Positions 1 through 6,376 of a DNA stretch of 8,006 nt are shown in pieces (within the stretch, counting starts at the first letter, position 1; every line of letters begins with the position of its first letter). Made by a program: the position numbers and the translations under genes. The DNA comes from Limisphaerales bacterium (lineage in GTDB: Bacteria; Verrucomicrobiota; Verrucomicrobiia; Limisphaerales; UBA8199). Under the pieces are notes generated by a model. It searched no databases and had not been told where the DNA came from. It saw nothing but the letters and a program-made list of their open reading frames with translations. Where the stretch lies: assembly GCA_025356925.1 (NCBI GenBank), contig JANXQE010000828.1, forward strand, positions 1-8,006, in the 5' to 3' direction.

Positions 1-493
1 TGATCGGCGCCCCGGTTGACCACGCTGCATTGGTGCGCAGATGGAAGGTATAGACCCGGCCATCGGGGCTTGTCTCCCACCGTTCCGCCAGGCCTGGCAT
101 CGGGCGGCCCGATTGGCCATCCAAACGGGCGAGCCCTTCGAAAAGCGCCTTGGCAATTCGCATATCGGGGACAGCAGTGACGATCGTCGGGTCGAGCGAT
201 TCCGGTTCGTTGCCATTGACAATGACCAGGTCGGCTCGAGGCTCAGGATGGCAGGCGGTGAGTGCGAGAGCCGCACAGGCGGCTAAAAGGCAGATCGCGA
301 AGTGCCGAAGGTTTTGGAGCGCGCCAGTGCTGTGGCGCTTTTCGGAAGTCCGGGACCGAAAGCGGCGCAGAACCGCCGCGCTCCAAGACGCTCCGCGAGC
401 AAGGGACGATGACACGAACGTCTGCCCTCCAATCAGCCCCAAAAAACGAAGCGCTCGCCACGCGCGGTGGAGAGCGCTCGTTCGAAAACTCAT
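1..493 (-). CDS. ABC transporter substrate-binding lipoprotein, OppA/DppA type (SBP_bac_5), N-terminal part only
   Basis: Reading leftward from ATG at 493-491 the frame stays open to the window edge (164 codons, C-terminus missing). Residues 65-81 (ATG numbering) form a hydrophobic stretch ending in the lipobox L-T-A-C, with the lipidated Cys at 253-251. The mature part begins HPEPRADLVIVNGNEPESLD and continues with an LFEGLARLD segment, PMPGLAERWETSPDG and YTFHLRTNAAWS. These are the standard N-terminal signatures of periplasmic oligopeptide/dipeptide-binding proteins, which capture a peptide or similar solute for an ABC importer. The gene starts 6 bases after the secG stop, in the same frame, so it probably shares the pgk-tpiA-secG transcript. 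The start is uncertain. ATG 493 gives an unusually long n-region (~64 residues) and has no clear ribosome site; GTG 415 has GGAGG 10 bases upstream but still leaves ~50 residues, part of them encoded by a palindromic repeat at 314-386. The exact substrate cannot be told. Confidence 0.85.
   Translation of the reverse strand, partial: MSFRTSALHRAWRALRFLGLIGGQTFVSSSLARGASWSAAVLRRFRSRTSEKRHSTGALQNLRHFAICLLAACAALALTACHPEPRADLVIVNGNEPESLDPTIVTAVPDMRIAKALFEGLARLDGQSGRPMPGLAERWETSPDGRVYTFHLRTNAAWSTGAPI
314..386. repeat. 73-bp palindromic, cloverleaf-like repeat element
   Basis: Perfect 10-bp terminal inverted repeats (TTGGAGCGCG at 314-323, its complement at 377-386) enclose three adjacent hairpins. 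These are 321-338 (GCGCCA/TGGCGC), 340-361 (TTTCGG/CCGAAA-type stem) and 362-379 (GCGGCG/CGCCGC). The whole can be drawn as a four-way cloverleaf, although the outer stem and the first and third hairpins compete for about three base pairs. It lies inside the 5' coding region of the lipoprotein gene, where it would encode roughly the stretch SWSAAVLRRF to HSTGALQN. I recall similar sequences as dispersed elements in Verrucomicrobiota genomes, but only one copy is in this window, so the dispersed nature is an inference. It is not a tRNA. Confidence 0.65.
426..430 (-). promoter_or_regulatory. Candidate Shine-Dalgarno for an alternative GTG start of the lipoprotein gene
   Basis: On the minus strand GGAGG lies 10 bases upstream of GTG at 415-413, in the lipoprotein frame. 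The upstream ATG at 493 has no comparable purine-rich site, so this argues for the downstream start. The spacing is at the long end of the usual range, so the support is moderate. Confidence 0.4.
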
Positions 494-499
494 GGCGGC

Positions 500-952
500 C
501 TATTTTGGCGGGGCCGTGTTGGTGCCAGCGGTCGGGGCGTTGGTGGACTCGGCCGGAGGCAACCCGGGCAGATTATTGCTCGCGGCCAGCGGCGTCAGCG
601 GCGTCAGCCCAGGCGCCGTGCCCTTGGCGGGAACGCCCGGCGGCATTCCAGCACCTGGAGCGGCCAGCGGTTGTTCGAGCTTCTGTTGGAAAACGCTGGT
701 GGTCCGGCCATAGTGCCGAGTCTGCAAGATCGAAAGCAGCAGAGCCATCACGAAGAAAATCGTGGCCGCATATTTGGTGATTTTGGTCAGGACGTTGCCC
801 GACCCGGCCCCGAACAACGCATCCGAGGCGGCTCCGCCAAAGGCCAGGCCGGCGCCCGATTCCTTTTTGGGAAGCTGAATCAACACCAGGAGCACCAGGA
901 CAACACAGTCCAGAACCATGAACACGGTCAACAAACCGATAATAAAACCCAT
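500..952 (-). CDS. secG: Preprotein translocase subunit SecG
   Basis: A 150-residue inner-membrane protein of the SecYEG channel, which assists SecA-driven protein export. Two transmembrane segments are visible at about residues 2-26 and 58-77. The family-typical loop between them reads LIQLPKKESGAGLAFGGAASDALFGA-like and is followed by GNVLTKITKYAATIFF. The first ~82 residues match the size of an ordinary SecG. The remainder (83-150) is a low-complexity Pro/Ala/Gly/Thr tail, longer than in E. coli (110 residues in total). The gene starts 11 bases after the tpiA stop with no strong ribosome site, consistent with translational coupling. It ends in TAG 6 bases before, and in frame with, the putative lipoprotein ATG. 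Confidence 0.95.
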   Translation of the reverse strand: MGFIIGLLTVFMVLDCVVLVLLVLIQLPKKESGAGLAFGGAASDALFGAGSGNVLTKITKYAATIFFVMALLLSILQTRHYGRTTSVFQQKLEQPLAAPGAGMPPGVPAKGTAPGLTPLTPLAASNNLPGLPPAESTNAPTAGTNTAPPK

Positions 953-963
953 AAATTATACTT

Positions 964-1728
964 TCAAATCGAGCTCTTAATAATATCCGAAAAGCTGCGA
1001 GCCTCCAGCGCAGCTCCGCCGACCAGCGCGCCATCCACGTCGAGTTGGCTCATCAGTTCACGCGCATTGGAAGGCTTGACGCTGCCACCATATTGGATCC
1101 GGACGCGGCGGGCAACTGTTTCGTCGAAGAGCTTGGCAATTTGCCGGCGAATGAAGGCGTGGGTTTCCTGGGCCTGGGCGGTGGTGGCCGTTTTCCCGGT
1201 GCCGATGGCCCAAACCGGTTCGTACGCGACAATCGTTTCCGCCATCTGATCTTTGCTCAAGCCCGCCAGGCTGCCGCTGACCTGGGTTGCCAGGACCTTT
1301 TCGGTTTGGCCGCCTTCGCGTTCCGTCAGGGTTTCACCGACGCAGACGATCGGCTTGAGCGAGGCAGCGTGGACCGCTGCGGCTTTCTTGGCGATCAGGG
1401 CGTCGGATTCCTTCTGGTACTGGCGGCGCTCGGAGTGGCCGAGAATGACATAGCGCACCGAGAATTCTTTGAGCATAACCGAGGCGATCTCGCCGGTAAA
1501 CGCGCCAACATTATGCTCGCTCATATTCTGGGTGCCCAGGCGGAGATTGGAGTCCAGAACGGCTCTCGACACATCCGCCAGCGCCGTGTAGGGCGGGCAC
1601 ACCACGATGTCCACTTCCTTGACGTTCGCGAGCTCAATCTTCAGTCCGCGGACGAGGTCCAGCGCCTCGGCCACGGTTTTGTTCATCTTCCAATTTCCGG
1701 CGATAATTAATTTGCGGTCCTTGTTCAT
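964..1728 (-). CDS. tpiA: Triose-phosphate isomerase
   Basis: A 254-residue cytoplasmic TIM-barrel enzyme that interconverts dihydroxyacetone phosphate and glyceraldehyde-3-phosphate in glycolysis and gluconeogenesis. All active-site elements are present: Asn12 and Lys14 in AGNWKMN, catalytic His98 in ILGHSERR, catalytic Glu170 in VAYEPVWAIGTGKTA with the phosphate-gripping loop 6 directly after it, and the YGGS phosphate-binding motif at 213-216, followed by GALVGGAAL. Length is normal for bacterial enzymes (about 250). The gene follows pgk by 13 bases and precedes secG by 11, so it is the middle gene of a glycolysis-translocase operon. Start ATG at 1728-1726 gives the conserved N-terminus. 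There is nothing unusual in the protein. Confidence 0.99.
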   Translation of the reverse strand: MNKDRKLIIAGNWKMNKTVAEALDLVRGLKIELANVKEVDIVVCPPYTALADVSRAVLDSNLRLGTQNMSEHNVGAFTGEIASVMLKEFSVRYVILGHSERRQYQKESDALIAKKAAAVHAASLKPIVCVGETLTEREGGQTEKVLATQVSGSLAGLSKDQMAETIVAYEPVWAIGTGKTATTAQAQETHAFIRRQIAKLFDETVARRVRIQYGGSVKPSNARELMSQLDVDGALVGGAALEARSFSDIIKSSI

Positions 1729-1741
1729 AGCTATTAGGGAT

Positions 1742-2998
1742 TCACTTCTCGCTTAAAGCGGCAACGCCCGGCAGAACCCGGCCTTCGAGAAACTCGAGGC
1801 TGGCGCCGCCCCCCGTGCTCATAAAGCTGACTTGATCACCGAGCTTGGCCTTGTTGAGAGCTTTGACGCTGTCACCGCCGCCAATGATGCTCTTGGCGCC
1901 GTGGCTTTGCGTCACTTCGGCTACCGCGCGGGCTACCGCGTTGGTTCCTTCGGCAAACCGTTTGTCCTCGAACAAACCCATGGGTCCGTTCCAGATGATG
2001 GTCTTGGCCTTGGCGATTTCTTCCGCGTAAGCCTTGACGGTCTGCGGGCCAATATCGAGGCCAGCCGCGTCATCCGGGCAATTCAGATCGGCGCTCGTGC
2101 GGACTTGCTGCCACTCGATGATCGCTTTGCCCTTTTTGTCCAACTTGTCGGTCTTGACCGGCACGGCGACCACATCGTCAACCGGGAGGAGAAACTTCAC
2201 ACCGCGTTGTTTGGCCTTGGCCAGCGCGGCTTTGGCGACGTCCGTTTTATCAGGTTCGACCAGTGATTTGCCCGTCGTATGCCCCTGGGCAAGCCGAAAC
2301 GTGTAGGCCATTGCTCCGCCAATTAAGATGGCGTCGGCCTTCTCCAGCAAGCGATCGATCACTTGAATTTTGTCCGAAACCTTTGCGCCACCGAGAATCA
2401 CCACAAACGGACGCGCCGGATTTTCCAGTTCGTCGCCCAGGAACTTCAGCTCGCGCTCCATCAACAATCCGGCGGCGCACTGGCCGCCCCGGCGCGCCAC
2501 GACCCGGGCGACGCCTTCAGTCGAGGCGTGAGCGCGATGGGCCGCTCCGAAAGCGTCATTCACATAGACATCGGCGACCTTGGCGAGCTTCTCGGCAAAC
2601 GCAGGATCGTTCGCTTCCTCTTCGTTGTAGTAGCGAACATTCTCCAGCAGCAGCACGTCGCCCGGCTTCATGATCTCCACCGTCTTTTCCACCTTGTCCC
2701 CGATACAATCGTCGGCGAATGCCACCGGGCGGCCGAGCAAGTCAGCCAACCGCGCGGCGACTGGGCGGAGTGACATCGAAGGCTCGCGTTTGCCTTTGGG
2801 TCGCCCTAAGTGCGCGGCCAGAATCAACTTGCCCCCCTGCTGCATGAGCAGTTTGAGGGTGGGCAATGTCTCCACAATGCGAGTGGCATCGGTGATCACC
2901 ATCTGGCCGTCTTTTTCTTCCAGCGGCACATTATAATCGACACGCAGGAACACGCGTCGGCCCTGCACGTTCAAATCTTTTACTGTCAGTTTAGCCAT
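1742..2998 (-). CDS. pgk: Phosphoglycerate kinase
   Basis: A 418-residue cytoplasmic two-domain enzyme that transfers phosphate between 1,3-bisphosphoglycerate and ADP to give 3-phosphoglycerate and ATP. Family motifs appear in order. RVDYNVP (about 19-25) and HLGRPKG (about 63-69) bind the triose substrate; LLENVRYY and NDAFGAAHRAHAS complete the N-domain site. GGAKVSDKI opens the nucleotide domain, WNGPMGLFE is the nucleotide-binding motif, and GGGDSV and STGGGASLEFLEG lie near the C-terminus. A short Lys-rich insert (DKLDKKGKAI) is a common lineage variation. Length matches the usual ~390-420. First gene of the leftward operon; AGGAG (3009-3013) lies 10 bases before ATG, fixing the start. 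Confidence 0.99.
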   Translation of the reverse strand: MAKLTVKDLNVQGRRVFLRVDYNVPLEEKDGQMVITDATRIVETLPTLKLLMQQGGKLILAAHLGRPKGKREPSMSLRPVAARLADLLGRPVAFADDCIGDKVEKTVEIMKPGDVLLLENVRYYNEEEANDPAFAEKLAKVADVYVNDAFGAAHRAHASTEGVARVVARRGGQCAAGLLMERELKFLGDELENPARPFVVILGGAKVSDKIQVIDRLLEKADAILIGGAMAYTFRLAQGHTTGKSLVEPDKTDVAKAALAKAKQRGVKFLLPVDDVVAVPVKTDKLDKKGKAIIEWQQVRTSADLNCPDDAAGLDIGPQTVKAYAEEIAKAKTIIWNGPMGLFEDKRFAEGTNAVARAVAEVTQSHGAKSIIGGGDSVKALNKAKLGDQVSFMSTGGGASLEFLEGRVLPGVAALSEK

Positions 2999-3028
2999 AA
3001 AATCAGGTCTCCTGAATTAGGGGGCCAG

Positions 3029-3056
3029 AGAATAACCCAGCGGCAAAACGAGTCAA
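3029..3056 (-). promoter_or_regulatory. Sigma70-like promoter of the pgk-tpiA-secG operon
   Basis: On the minus strand TTGACT (3056-3051, 5 of 6 to the -35 consensus) is separated by 16 bases from TATTCT (3034-3029, 4 of 6 to the -10 consensus). Transcription would start near 3021, giving a short leader of about 20 bases with AGGAG at 3013-3009 and pgk ATG at 2998. It sits in the 116-base divergent intergenic region shared with the sulfotransferase gene. Confidence 0.6.
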
Positions 3057-3114
3057 GGTGGTTCGATAAAGTTGGACAGCTCAACCGGTCTTGGCAGACT
3101 GCGCGCTCAGGAAA

Positions 3115-4680
3115 ATGCCCAGTGATTTGGTAAAACTACAGCGCTCTCCGCGGGACGTTGCCCGCTGGCAGCAGGCGCAGCAGCACGTGGTGGCCGAACG
3201 CCATGGTCAGGCGCTGGCGAGTTACGGCGACCTGGTAAAAAGATTCCCCGGCGTGGGGCAGTTGTGGTTTGAACTGGGCCTGGCCGCTACCGGTGAATTG
3301 GAATTTAATCTGGCGTTGGACGCCTTTTCCCGCGCCGAGGGATTGGCCTCGAATGATTCCTCGTTCCAGGTCCTGCTCGGCCAGCAATTCCATCGGCTCC
3401 GGCGATTGGACCGCGCGCGCGCCTGTTTTGAGCGGGCCGTGCAAGCGGACCCGGCGTCGGTTCACGCCCGGCTGAGCCTGGCAGCCTGGTATGAACGAGA
3501 GCGGCGTTTGGCCGAGGCGTCGGGGTCAGTGGAGGCGTGCCTGGCGCAGCACCCAAAAAATCTCCAGGCACTCTGTGTCAAAGCGCTGTTGCTCCACCGC
3601 ACCCAGCGAAACACCGAGGCCGAGACGCTGCTGCGCGACCTGATTCAGCGCGACCCGCCGGCTCCCGACGTCAAAATCTCGAGCCGTCACTGGCTCGGCG
3701 TGGTTTTGGACCAACTCGGCCAGTACCCCGAGGCGTTGCACTGGCTTCAGGAATCCAAAAGCCTGCTCCGCCAGACCGCCAATGTCGCGAAGATGGAGCA
3801 GGACTATGACCAGGCCGATCGCCGGCGCCGCGAACTATTGGCTGCCCTGACGCCGGAGAGGTTGCGAAACTGGCGGACTGATTCGTCGGCGCCTGGCCTT
3901 CCGAATCCGCTCGTGCTCCTGGGGGGACATCCCCGAAGCGGCACGACCTTGCTGGAGCAGATCCTGGGCGCGCATCCCGCGATCAGAGCCTTTGATGAAT
4001 CGGAGGCTTTTGTGCAGGAAGTCTGGCAGCGATTAGCTCCCATGCGCGGAGCGCGACCACTGACCCTCGCCGAACTGGATGTCCTCGAAACCGCCCAACG
4101 CAGCCGCCTGCGGGAGCGATACCTCAAGAGCCTCCGGCGCGAGGTCGAGGGAGACTTGACCGGTCGCCTGCTTCTGGATAAGAACCCGTCCCCGACGGCC
4201 GCGCTCCCTCTCTGGTTGCGGGTCTTCCCCGAGCTAAAGGTCATCATCGCTTTGCGCGATCCGCGCGACGTGGTGATCAGTTGCTTCTTCCAGAACCTGA
4301 TGCTCACCCCTACGAATGCGAATTTCCTGACTCTCGAACGAACCATCAAGCACTACGCCGATCTCATGGATGTCTGGCTGCGTGTGCGCGAGTTGGGCGG
4401 CTTTGAGTGGATCGAATCACGCTACGAAGATCTGGTAAAGGATACTGAAGCTGAAGGGCGGCGGGTGACCGAGTTTTGCGGCTTGCCCTGGGATATTGCC
4501 CAGGCGAGCCACCGCGAAGCCGCTCGCCACAAGGTCCTGTTCGCCCCGACTTTCAGTGACGTGGCCCAGCCCGTGCATCAGCGGGCCGTTGGCCGCTGGC
4601 AGCATTACGCCGAGGCTCTGGCGCCCCTCCAGGAAAGGTTGGCGGGGTACTGCAAAAAGTTTGGGTACCAGCTAGCGTAA
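3115..4680 (+). CDS. TPR-repeat protein with C-terminal PAPS-dependent sulfotransferase domain
   Basis: With ATG 3115 as start (AGGA just upstream) the protein has 521 residues; a TTG at 3091 would add eight. Residues ~15-235 are helical repeats of TPR type: conserved Gly/Ala/Leu spacing as in LWFELGLAATGELEFNLALD, then LDRARACFERAVQADP and LGVVLDQLGQYPEALHWLQ. Residues ~265-515 are a Sulfotransfer_3-type domain. GGHPRSGTTLLEQIL (270-284) is the 5'-phosphosulfate loop for PAPS and RDPRDVVISCFFQNL (381-395) the 3'-phosphate site; YEDLVKD and QPVHQRAVGRWQHY near the end are typical of TPR-sulfotransferases. It would transfer a sulfuryl group from PAPS to an unidentified acceptor, possibly a protein tyrosine or a glycan, with the TPR part as likely acceptor-binding scaffold. 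No signal peptide or membrane segment is seen. Divergent from pgk, it stands alone. Confidence 0.94.
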   Translation: MPSDLVKLQRSPRDVARWQQAQQHVVAERHGQALASYGDLVKRFPGVGQLWFELGLAATGELEFNLALDAFSRAEGLASNDSSFQVLLGQQFHRLRRLDRARACFERAVQADPASVHARLSLAAWYERERRLAEASGSVEACLAQHPKNLQALCVKALLLHRTQRNTEAETLLRDLIQRDPPAPDVKISSRHWLGVVLDQLGQYPEALHWLQESKSLLRQTANVAKMEQDYDQADRRRRELLAALTPERLRNWRTDSSAPGLPNPLVLLGGHPRSGTTLLEQILGAHPAIRAFDESEAFVQEVWQRLAPMRGARPLTLAELDVLETAQRSRLRERYLKSLRREVEGDLTGRLLLDKNPSPTAALPLWLRVFPELKVIIALRDPRDVVISCFFQNLMLTPTNANFLTLERTIKHYADLMDVWLRVRELGGFEWIESRYEDLVKDTEAEGRRVTEFCGLPWDIAQASHREAARHKVLFAPTFSDVAQPVHQRAVGRWQHYAEALAPLQERLAGYCKKFGYQLA

Positions 4681-4710
4681 AGTTTGCCAGACCGCTCCGC
4701 GATAAGAACC

Positions 4711-4760
4711 GGATCCGTGTTGATCTGTGTTAATTCGTGCAATCCGTGAAATTCGTGTCT
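4711..4760 (+). repeat. Degenerate ~10-bp-phased repeat (consensus near ATCCGTGTTNATC), copy 1
   Basis: Five consecutive units of about ten bases, each with the core TCYGTG or TTCGTG: GGATCCGTGT, TGATCTGTGT, TAATTCGTGC, AATCCGTGAA, ATTCGTGTCT. The array fills most of the 82-base gap between the convergent stops of the sulfotransferase and the MoaD-like gene, ending two bases before the latter's stop codon. The reverse complement of this copy matches the one at 6311-6376 unit by unit. No rho-independent terminator is visible in the gap. Confidence 0.75.
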
Positions 4761-4762
4761 TC

Positions 4763-5059
4763 TCACCCGCCCGCCATCGCGCCGATGACCAGAAATGGCT
4801 CAACCCCCGTTACAACCGGGTCGGGCAATACCGCCTCGGGCGGCTCATGCGACCAATCCTGTTCGCAGGCAAAAAATCGCACGAAAGGCCGCCGACGCAG
4901 CGTGGCGTGGTGACGGATTGATCCGCGCAGCACGGGATAACACGATTCGAGCGCGTCGAGAACCGAGCCGAGCGTCACCGGTGCGGCCACCTCGATCTGC
5001 ACCTCGCCGGTAACCCGTGCCAGCGTCCGCAGGTGAGCCGGAAGCAGCACGCGGATCAT
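4763..5059 (-). CDS. MoaD/ThiS-family small protein with C-terminal Gly-Gly
   Basis: A 98-residue protein with a beta-grasp-like N-terminus (MIRVLLPAHLRTLARVTGEV, then a VTLGSVLDALESCYPVLRGSI helix), a central RRPFVRFFACEQDW strand, and the end VVTGVEPFLVIGAMAGG-stop. Small proteins of this shape ending in a free Gly-Gly are sulfur carriers (MoaD, ThiS) or ubiquitin-like modifiers, activated at the terminal glycine by an E1-like enzyme. No E1-like or molybdopterin/thiamine gene is in the window, so an ordinary MoaD or ThiS role is not supported. Its ATG overlaps the stop of the BNR protein gene (ATGA, 5059-5056), so translation is probably coupled. Family assignment comes from fold-like pattern and GG terminus, with moderate to good confidence. 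Confidence 0.83.
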   Translation of the reverse strand: MIRVLLPAHLRTLARVTGEVQIEVAAPVTLGSVLDALESCYPVLRGSIRHHATLRRRPFVRFFACEQDWSHEPPEAVLPDPVVTGVEPFLVIGAMAGG

Positions 5060-6219
5060 GTCAGCGTCTGGACCTCGACCGACAGCACCGGTGGCAGATC
5101 TCGGGCGACGGGCTCCCAGCTATCGCCGGAGTTTGCCGAAGCGTAGACCTGCCCGCCCGTGGTGCCGAAATAGATCCCGCACGGCTCGAGCGAATCCACC
5201 GCCATCGCGTCGCGCAGCACGTTCACGTAACAATCGCGCTGCGGCAGTCCTTTCGTGAGCGGCTCCCACTCCTGGCCTCCGGTCCGGCTGCGATACACCC
5301 GCAGCTTTGCGTCCGGCGGAAAATGTTCGGAGTCGCTCTTAATCGGAACGACGTAAATGGTTTCCGGTTCGTGCGCGTGGACATCGATCGGGAAGCCGAA
5401 ATCGGACGGCAAATTACCGCTGACCTCGCTCCAGGACTCGCCGGCGTTATCGCTGCGCATAACATCCCAGTGTTTCTGCATGAATAAAACGCCCGGGCGC
5501 GATCGATGCATCGCAATCCGGTGCACGCAATGCCCCACCTCCGCGTCCGGGTCCGGCAACTGAAAGGGGGACTTCAGTCCGTTGTTGGCCGGGCGCCAGG
5601 TCTGGCCGGCGTCGTCGGTTCGAAACACGCCGGCCGCGGAGATGGCGATAAAAATGCGTTTGGGATTGGTGGGGTCCAGGAGGATGGTATGCAGGCCCAT
5701 GCCGCCCGCGCCCGGTTGCCACAAGTGGCCCTTGGCGCTGCGCAGCCCGGGCAGTTCCTGCCAGGTGTTCCCGCCGTCCGTCGTGCGAAACAGGGCCGCG
5801 TCTTCCGCTCCCGCATAGACCGTGTTGGGATCGCTCAGCGAAGGTTCGAGGTGCCAGATGCGCTTGAATTCCCACGGATGTTGCGTGCCATCGTACCACT
5901 GGTGCGTTGTCGTCGGTCCGTCATAAACGAATTTATCCCCGACCAACTCCCAGGTTTTGCCACCGTCATTCGAGCGTTGGATCTTCTGGCCGAACCAACC
6001 GCTGGACTGCGACGCGTACAATCGGTCCGGATCCACCGGCGAGCCCTTGAGATGGTAGATCTCCCAACCCGCGAAATGCGGGCCGCTGATCGCCCACTTC
6101 TTGCGCTTGCCCTCCGCGGACAAGATGAACGCGCCCTTCCGGGTGCCGACCAACAATCGCACTCCGCTGCCGGGAGTCTTGGTTTTCCGTTTAAGCTGAA
6201 TTTTGGGTTTGGTTGCCAT
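5056..6219 (-). CDS. BNR/Asp-box beta-propeller protein (sialidase-like / YVTN-BNR repeat family)
   Basis: A 387-residue protein with six Asp boxes of the form S/T-x-D/N-x-G-x-T-W: SNDGGKTW (83-90), TTDGGNTW (146-153), TDDAGQTW (201-208), SDNAGESW (256-263), SRTGGQEW (311-318) and SANSGDSW (361-368). Spacing is 50-63 residues, as expected for one box per propeller blade. The LLVGTRKGAFIL segment at 22-33 is the usual beginning of this family, preceded here by a Lys/Arg-rich extension (KPKIQLKRKTK). No signal peptide is visible, so it is probably cytoplasmic. Such proteins are often annotated exo-alpha-sialidase, but I see no Arg triad supporting that activity. The fold call is firm and the biochemical function unknown. 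It is first in a two-gene unit with the MoaD-like gene. No clear ribosome site precedes ATG 6219. Confidence 0.92.
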   Translation of the reverse strand: MATKPKIQLKRKTKTPGSGVRLLVGTRKGAFILSAEGKRKKWAISGPHFAGWEIYHLKGSPVDPDRLYASQSSGWFGQKIQRSNDGGKTWELVGDKFVYDGPTTTHQWYDGTQHPWEFKRIWHLEPSLSDPNTVYAGAEDAALFRTTDGGNTWQELPGLRSAKGHLWQPGAGGMGLHTILLDPTNPKRIFIAISAAGVFRTDDAGQTWRPANNGLKSPFQLPDPDAEVGHCVHRIAMHRSRPGVLFMQKHWDVMRSDNAGESWSEVSGNLPSDFGFPIDVHAHEPETIYVVPIKSDSEHFPPDAKLRVYRSRTGGQEWEPLTKGLPQRDCYVNVLRDAMAVDSLEPCGIYFGTTGGQVYASANSGDSWEPVARDLPPVLSVEVQTLT

Positions 6220-6239
6220 AACGCCGGTGGTTGGTTTTT

Positions 6240-6267
6240 CTATACAATTTTTCCATTATCGCGCAAG
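6240..6267 (-). promoter_or_regulatory. Weak promoter candidate for the BNR/MoaD-like unit
   Basis: On the minus strand TTGCGC is followed after 16 bases by TATAGA, about 20 bases before ATG 6219. Only the first half of each hexamer matches consensus. The surrounding AT-rich stretch in an otherwise GC-rich window supports a promoter here, but the exact hexamers are uncertain. Confidence 0.3.
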
Positions 6268-6310
6268 TTGGGAATGCTGCCTTTAGCGCATTAATTTTTC
6301 CTCCGAGGCC

Positions 6311-6376
6311 CGAACACGAATTCCATAGATTAGAACGAATTGTAACCACGGTTGGGCACAGATAAATACGGATAAA
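6311..6376 (-). repeat. Degenerate ~10-bp-phased repeat, copy 2 (opposite orientation to copy 1)
   Basis: Read on the plus strand this copy has units such as AACACGAATTC, TAGAACGAATTG, TAACCACGG, GGGCACAGATAAA and TACGGATAAA. This is the complement of the copy at 4711-4760 (units ending in CGTG/TGTG), with more drift. The two copies flank the MoaD-like/BNR unit in inverted orientation. Confidence 0.65.

Noticed and set aside
314..386. The cloverleaf as a tRNA gene
   Set aside because: Arm lengths do not fit: no 7-bp acceptor plus 5-bp anticodon stem with a 7-base loop, no T-loop GTTCRA motif, and no CCA or discriminator context.
467..1249. Plus-strand open frame of 260 codons crossing secG and the tpiA end
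   Set aside because: Spans two well-supported genes on the other strand, has low-complexity Gln/His/Arg composition and no family features.
1045..1710. Long plus-strand open frame opposite tpiA
   Set aside because: Shadow of the tpiA coding strand. The tpiA protein has every catalytic motif; the antisense frame has none and is explained by high GC content.
3804..4349. Minus-strand frame opposite the sulfotransferase domain
   Set aside because: Arg/Ser-rich shadow translation of the PAPS-binding region; no independent evidence.
4711..4760. CRISPR array
   Set aside because: Units are about 10 bases, imperfect and without spacers.
4763..5059. Calling the small GG protein moaD or thiS
   Set aside because: No moaE, moaA, thiF, thiG or E1-like gene nearby, and the partner is a beta-propeller; only the family-level call is supported.
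5056..6219. Calling the BNR protein a true sialidase
   Set aside because: Asp boxes are structural. I could not identify the catalytic Arg triad, Tyr/Glu pair or FRIP motif, and there is no signal peptide.
5506..6294. Plus-strand open frame opposite the BNR gene
   Set aside because: Antisense to six clear Asp boxes; no recognisable domain and no ribosome site.
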